The notes below the pieces were generated by a model. It worked only from the letters and a program-made list of their open reading frames with translations, was not told where the DNA came from and ran no database searches. The translations under genes were made by a program, and so were the position numbers. A stretch of DNA of 8,555 nt. Origin: CAZLMW01 sp964560875 (lineage in GTDB: Bacteria; Myxococcota_A; UBA9042). Where the stretch lies: contig CAZLMW010000203.1 in the NCBI GenBank assembly GCA_964560875.1, positions 1-8,555 on the forward strand, written 5' to 3'. Shown here in pieces: positions 8,425 through 8,555 of this stretch (the first letter of the stretch is position 1; each line of letters begins with the position of its first letter).

Positions 8425-8555
8425 TTGTCTTGGCAGACGGCGCCTCGATCAGGGGTCCTTTGGTTTTGTCTTGGCAGACGGCGCCTCGATCAGGGGTCCT
8501 TTGGTTTTGTCTTGGCAGACGGCGCCTCGATCAAGGGGGAAGGACCCAACAGGGG
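8425..8555. repeat. 41-bp minisatellite at the right window edge
   Basis: Two identical 41-base units lie at 8425-8465 and 8466-8506. A third begins at 8507 and matches for 27 bases (to 8533) before diverging. Each unit contains two small dyads, GTCT-TGGC-AGAC and GGCGCC. GGGTCCTT from the units (8453-8460, 8494-8501) reappears inverted as AAGGACCC at 8540-8547, so the end of the array could fold back on the second unit. Whole units are identical, so there are no unique spacers and it is not a CRISPR array. The window ends here and the full extent is unknown. Confidence 0.9.

Noticed and set aside
8425..8555. CRISPR array
   Set aside because: Whole 41-bp units are identical with no variable spacers, and no cas gene is in the window.

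Overview
The window is high-GC bacterial DNA with compact, mostly short-spaced genes. It encodes two lipoproteins with classic lipoboxes, one of which has an Asp/Ala/Thr/Asn/Pro-rich low-complexity linker, together with EttA and a single-repeat YggT protein. That mix suggests a Gram-negative, large-genome organism of the Myxococcota/deltaproteobacterial type. This is inference from style, since there is no rRNA or other taxonomic marker. No tRNA, rRNA, CRISPR array, intact insertion sequence or phage gene was found.

Layout, left to right. Positions 1-559 hold no convincing gene but carry a cluster of three stem-loops (228-310) and a hairpin at 531-550 just past the end of the first gene. A minus-strand pair follows: a short YggT-family membrane protein (2257-2526) and, 8 bp downstream, a 562-aa lipoprotein (560-2248) with a metzincin-like HEVGHSLG site, a Met-turn-like NIM and an in-frame 15-bp tandem repeat. 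Divergent from this pair is a plus-strand run: a crotonase-family enoyl-CoA hydratase (2642-3496), a four-helix membrane protein (3507-3953) and an unrecognised 618-aa protein with an HELLH motif (3996-5852). Convergent with that run is a minus-strand pair: the ABC-F translation factor EttA (6646-8334) and, 64 bp downstream, a single-haem DUF3365/Tll0287-type lipoprotein (5967-6581). A good sigma70-like promoter lies upstream of ettA. The right edge (8425-8555) is a 41-bp minisatellite that runs towards the end of the window.

How the genes may work together: only weak links are visible. The YggT protein and the lipoprotein are both envelope proteins and probably share a transcript. The hydratase, membrane protein and 618-aa protein are closely spaced and could be co-transcribed, but no shared pathway is evident. 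EttA tunes translation to the ATP/ADP state, and the neighbouring haem lipoprotein belongs to a family linked to redox sensing. A joint energy-state theme is possible but speculative.

The least explained items are the 618-aa protein, the lipoprotein's altered zinc site, two nested tandem micro-duplications at the gene junction 3948-3998, the stem-loop cluster at 228-310 and the right-edge minisatellite. I do not see clear evidence of a complete novel system.
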